From: Candidatus Phycorickettsia trachydisci
Lineage (GTDB): Bacteria; Pseudomonadota; Alphaproteobacteria; Rickettsiales; Rickettsiaceae
Length of the DNA stretch: 15,869 bases
Direction: 5' to 3'
NCBI GenBank assembly: GCA_945875085.1
Contig: CAMCJU010000005.1
Span: 1 to 15,869 of the forward strand
The position numbers were made by a program, and so were the translations under genes. Of the stretch, positions 13,706-15,869 are shown piece after piece. Under the pieces are notes generated by a model, which ran no database searches, was not told where the DNA came from, and worked only from the letters and a program-made list of their open reading frames with translations. The first letter of the stretch is position 1; each line of letters starts with the position of its first letter.

Positions 13706-14999
13706 ACAAAATAACATTCTTACTTCAGCTATCTCTGGCAACATCCTGGAATACTATGATTTTACAGTTTTTACTATTTTCATAGAAGTCATAGGTCGCA
13801 ACTTTTTCCCTCAAGCTTCTTCTGTATCCCAAGTGCTCTACGGTCTTGCCGTTTTTGCAACAGGCTTTATTACAAGGCCCATAGGAGGTATAGTATTTGG
13901 CTATATCGGCGATAAGTTTGGGCGCAAACTCTCGCTTATTCTTTCCATGCTTGGCATGACGGTGCCGACTTTTTGCATTGGCCTGTTACCTACATACTCA
14001 CAAATTGGCATTCTTGCGCCATTGCTATTGGTGGTTTGTCGTCTCGTGCAAGGTCTGTGCATTAGCGGCGAAGGGGCTGGCACGGCTATTTTTGTCTTAG
14101 AGCATGATCATAATCTAAAGCCAGGCTTTGTCACCAGTTTAGTGCACGCCTCGAATATAGCTGGAACCCTGATTGCCTCATTTGTCGGGATATTTTTGGA
14201 GTATTTCTATCCTGGCAATCCAAATGTTTGGAGATTTGCCTTCCTGCTTGGCGGGGCTTTTGGTTTAGCGGGGCTGTATTTAAGGCTCAAAGTCTCGGAA
14301 ACTCCGATATTTCAAATGCTACTTGAAAAAAAGAAAAGTCTTAAGTCGCCGTTTTTAAGCGTTGTGAAGAACTCCTGGCGCGCCATGGTGTTGACCTTTT
14401 TTTGTGGCGCCGTTACCAGTAGCCTTGTATATTTGGTCAAAACCTATGTGAAAGTTTTCTATTACGATGTGATGCATCTTGATAACAAAGTCTCGTTGTT
14501 TTATCTGTCGTATTGCTCGTTTGTGCTGATGCTTTCGATGCCTTTTTTTGGCTTCTTGAGCGACTTATTTGATCGTGCAAAGGTAATAATCTGCGCTACT
14601 ATTGCAATATTATTGTTAATAATCCCCACCCTGTTGCTAATGTCTGGAGGCTCGACCATCCAGCATCTGATGGCCCTAACTTTGCTTGGCATTTTGGCAG
14701 GCAGTATTTCGGGCGTTTCATATTTGTTTGTCATTTCTTTGTTTAGGCCGGAGGAAAGATTCTCTGGGGTTGCCTTTAGCTATAATTTTGGCATTGCTAT
14801 TTTCGGAGGAACTTCTGCTATCATTTCGCGCTATTTAGTCGAGCGTACAGGGCTATTTTACGCTCCTGGGTTTTATATAATCTTAACTAGCAGTCTTTTT
14901 TTGATCGCTCTAGCTGTGGTTTATAAGTCTAAGAGTAGGGCTAGATTTTTTAGCGCAGCTTCTGTGGTTAAGAAACAAAGTCCAGCGCACATCAATTAG
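13701..14999 (+). CDS. MFS transporter, metabolite:H+ symporter (ProP-like) family
   Basis: This 432-residue protein is very hydrophobic, with about 12 predicted membrane helices. The MFS motif between helices 2 and 3 is GYIGDKFGRK (67-76), and the MHS-type signature follows as CRLVQGLCISGEGAGTAIF with an acidic residue soon after (LEHDH). The N-terminal SGNILEYYDFTVF is also typical of this family, whose usual opening is 'G...E.YDF..Y'. Members couple proton entry to uptake of proline, betaine, dicarboxylates or similar solutes; Rickettsiaceae carry many such genes. The substrate cannot be read from sequence. The yraN frame starts five bases after the stop, suggesting co-transcription. The start ATG lies within an 11-bp tandem duplication. 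Confidence 0.88.
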   Translation: MKQNNILTSAISGNILEYYDFTVFTIFIEVIGRNFFPQASSVSQVLYGLAVFATGFITRPIGGIVFGYIGDKFGRKLSLILSMLGMTVPTFCIGLLPTYSQIGILAPLLLVVCRLVQGLCISGEGAGTAIFVLEHDHNLKPGFVTSLVHASNIAGTLIASFVGIFLEYFYPGNPNVWRFAFLLGGAFGLAGLYLRLKVSETPIFQMLLEKKKSLKSPFLSVVKNSWRAMVLTFFCGAVTSSLVYLVKTYVKVFYYDVMHLDNKVSLFYLSYCSFVLMLSMPFFGFLSDLFDRAKVIICATIAILLLIIPTLLLMSGGSTIQHLMALTLLGILAGSISGVSYLFVISLFRPEERFSGVAFSYNFGIAIFGGTSAIISRYLVERTGLFYAPGFYIILTSSLFLIALAVVYKSKSRARFFSAASVVKKQSPAHIN

Positions 15000-15004
15000 A
15001 TAAA

Positions 15005-15079
15005 ATGCTAAAAAGAAATAATATACATTACTATTTTGGTATGATAGGCGAATATGTAGTGATATTTTTGTATTTTTGA
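15005..15079 (+). pseudogene. yraN: N-terminal fragment of yraN, cut off by a frame break
   Basis: A 24-codon frame starts at ATG 15005, five bases after the MFS stop, and ends at TGA 15077-15079. Its last part, GMIGEYVVIFLYF, matches the N-terminal helix found before the catalytic core of YraN (UPF0102) proteins. One extra T in the T run at 15073-15077 would continue it as FLKFYQILKHR into the downstream frame, giving a protein of 118 residues, the usual family length. On its own it is far too short to function. Confidence 0.65.
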
Positions 15080-15360
15080 AATTTTATCAAATCCTTAAGC
15101 ATCGATTTAAGACCAAAATAGGCGAAATAGACCTTATCTGCAAGAGGTTTAATACTTTAGTGTTTATTGAGGTAAAGTCTAGGTCAAGTGACTACGATGA
15201 TGTGCTATGCTCTAAAAATCAGCAACAACGCATCATGCGCACAGCAGAGTTATTCTTACTGAAGAATCCTAAATATCAAAATTGCCGCCAGCGCTTTGAT
15301 TTAGTGCTAATTCGCCCATTTATGTTGCCTTTAATATTAAAAAATTTCATTACCAACTGA
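15076..15360 (+). CDS. yraN: YraN (UPF0102) family nuclease-like protein, main part, N-terminus out of frame
   Basis: This 94-residue frame contains the core of the YraN family, a restriction-endonuclease-like fold: KIGEIDLI (D19), FIEVKSR (E32, K34) and QRFDLVLI near the end. The D and E-x-K residues are the putative metal site of this fold; the cellular role of the family is poorly defined. The nominal TTG start at 15076 lacks a ribosome site and would remove the first helix conserved in homologs. That helix is encoded immediately upstream in another frame (15005-15076), so the gene appears to have lost one T from the run at 15073-15077. Either the gene is broken, the sequence has an error, or slippage restores the frame. 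It sits between the MFS gene and rpmB. Confidence 0.8.
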   Translation: MKFYQILKHRFKTKIGEIDLICKRFNTLVFIEVKSRSSDYDDVLCSKNQQQRIMRTAELFLLKNPKYQNCRQRFDLVLIRPFMLPLILKNFITN

Positions 15361-15377
15361 ACTTTTAAAAGAAATAA

Positions 15378-15406
15378 TTGACTTAAGCAATAAAAGTCGG
15401 TATTAT
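15378..15406 (+). promoter_or_regulatory. strong sigma70-type promoter of rpmB-rpmE
   Basis: TTGACT (15378-15383) and TATTAT (15401-15406) each match consensus at five of six positions and are separated by the optimal 17 bases. Transcription would start near 15413, giving a leader of about 29 bases before the rpmB ATG at 15442. This is the best promoter match in the window, which fits a ribosomal protein unit. Confidence 0.78.
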
Positions 15407-15441
15407 TTGTATTGAAAATATATTTATGCAGGTTGAGTACA

Positions 15442-15738
15442 ATGAGCACATGCGATTTAACTGGCACTAAGACCATGTCTGGCAATAACGTCTCTCACTC
15501 ACAGAGAAAAACCAGAAGAAAATTTAAAGTGAACATCCAGAAAAAAACTTTTTTTAGCGCAAGTTTAAAAAGCAACTTTAGCTTTCGTATTGCTGCGCGC
15601 ACTATTAAAACCTTGGACAAATTTGGAGGACTAGATAATTATCTTGTCAATACTCATAGCGATTCACTTTCTGAGAAAGCTAAGAAATTGCAAAATAAAA
15701 TCAAAGAAAAAATAGCAAACGAAAAAATAGCGGCTTGA
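15442..15738 (+). CDS. rpmB: 50S ribosomal protein L28
   Basis: The 98-residue basic protein begins MSTCDLTGTKTMSGNNVSHS followed by QRKTRRKF, the classic L28 signature (C-x-L-T-G, GNNVSHS, RKT+RRF), and ends with a lysine-rich tail similar in length to rickettsial L28. It is a structural protein of the large ribosomal subunit. The ATG at 15442 has an AGG ribosome site (15430-15432) nine bases upstream. An in-frame TTG at 15412 would add ten residues but coincides with the predicted transcription start and breaks the family N-terminus, so it is rejected. rpmE follows after nine bases. Confidence 0.95.
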   Translation: MSTCDLTGTKTMSGNNVSHSQRKTRRKFKVNIQKKTFFSASLKSNFSFRIAARTIKTLDKFGGLDNYLVNTHSDSLSEKAKKLQNKIKEKIANEKIAA

Positions 15739-15747
15739 AGAAGACTT

Positions 15748-15869
15748 ATGCAAAAAGATATACATCCAAAATATAAAAAGTTGATAATAAATATAAAAGA
15801 TAGGCAGTACGAAACTAAGTCTACCTATCCGAAAGACTCATTCTTAATGGAGGTTGATTTTAAGGATCA
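15748..15869 (+). CDS. rpmE: 50S ribosomal protein L31 (5' part, runs off the window)
   Basis: The frame from ATG 15748 is open to the window end (40 full codons). It begins MQKDIHPKYKKLIINIKD and continues with a STYP...F.MEVDF segment, matching rickettsial L31 (IHP.YK...I, ET.STHP, L.DVDF). The cysteines of zinc-binding L31 are not seen in the visible part. A GAAGAAG ribosome site (15737-15743) overlaps the rpmB stop. L28 and L31 are adjacent in the same order in Rickettsia, as I recall, and the nine-base gap indicates one operon. Confidence 0.88.
   Translation, partial: MQKDIHPKYKKLIINIKDRQYETKSTYPKDSFLMEVDFKD

Noticed and set aside
15412..15441. TTG start for L28
   Set aside because: It sits at the predicted transcription start, and L28 proteins begin with the MS-x-x-C-x-L-T-G motif found at 15442.

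Overview
The window looks like a chromosomal segment of an AT-rich alphaproteobacterium of the order Rickettsiales, most probably family Rickettsiaceae. The reasons are the gene content and the style of the proteins: a class A penicillin-binding protein whose motifs closely follow rickettsial PBP1A, a large Sca/OmpB-like autotransporter, a ProP-like MFS symporter, and adjacent L28 and L31 ribosomal protein genes. The genus is an inference that sequence comparison would have to settle. I see no insertion sequence, prophage, CRISPR array or RNA gene.

Layout, left to right. (1) 1-282: the 3' end of a Sua5-type threonylcarbamoyl-AMP synthase. (2) 348-1850: a two-gene + strand unit encoding an exported TlpA-like thioredoxin-fold protein and a short S49 (SppA-like) peptidase. 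(3) 2078-5521: a three-module lipid-recycling protein (LplT-like MFS transporter, PlsC acyltransferase and acyl-ACP synthetase in one chain). (4) 5522-5921: a non-coding gap with two hairpin terminators, a 13-bp tandem duplication and one possible micro-ORF. (5) 5922-9358, - strand: an autotransporter adhesin-like gene split by an apparent single-base deletion, with a clear promoter and a strong terminator. (6) 9359-9820: a divergent intergenic region with promoters for both flanking genes and a 14-bp tandem repeat. (7) 9821-13554: miaB overlapping or abutting mrcA (PBP1A). (8) 13701-14999: an MHS-family MFS symporter. (9) 15005-15360: yraN, also broken by an apparent single-T deletion. (10) 15442 to the end: rpmB followed by the start of rpmE, under a near-consensus promoter.

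Together the genes describe ordinary core functions of an intracellular bacterium: tRNA position-37 modification (Sua5, MiaB), translation (L28, L31), peptidoglycan synthesis (PBP1A), envelope protein quality control (TlpA-like, S49 peptidase), salvage of lysophospholipids (Aas fusion), solute uptake (MFS) and host-facing surface structure (autotransporter). No clearly new biological system is visible. The most informative points are two independent one-base frame breaks of the same kind (a missing T in a T run, read on the coding strand), an alanine-rich helical insert inside the autotransporter passenger, and several short intergenic tandem duplications, one of which overlaps the miaB promoter and another the start codon of the MFS gene.
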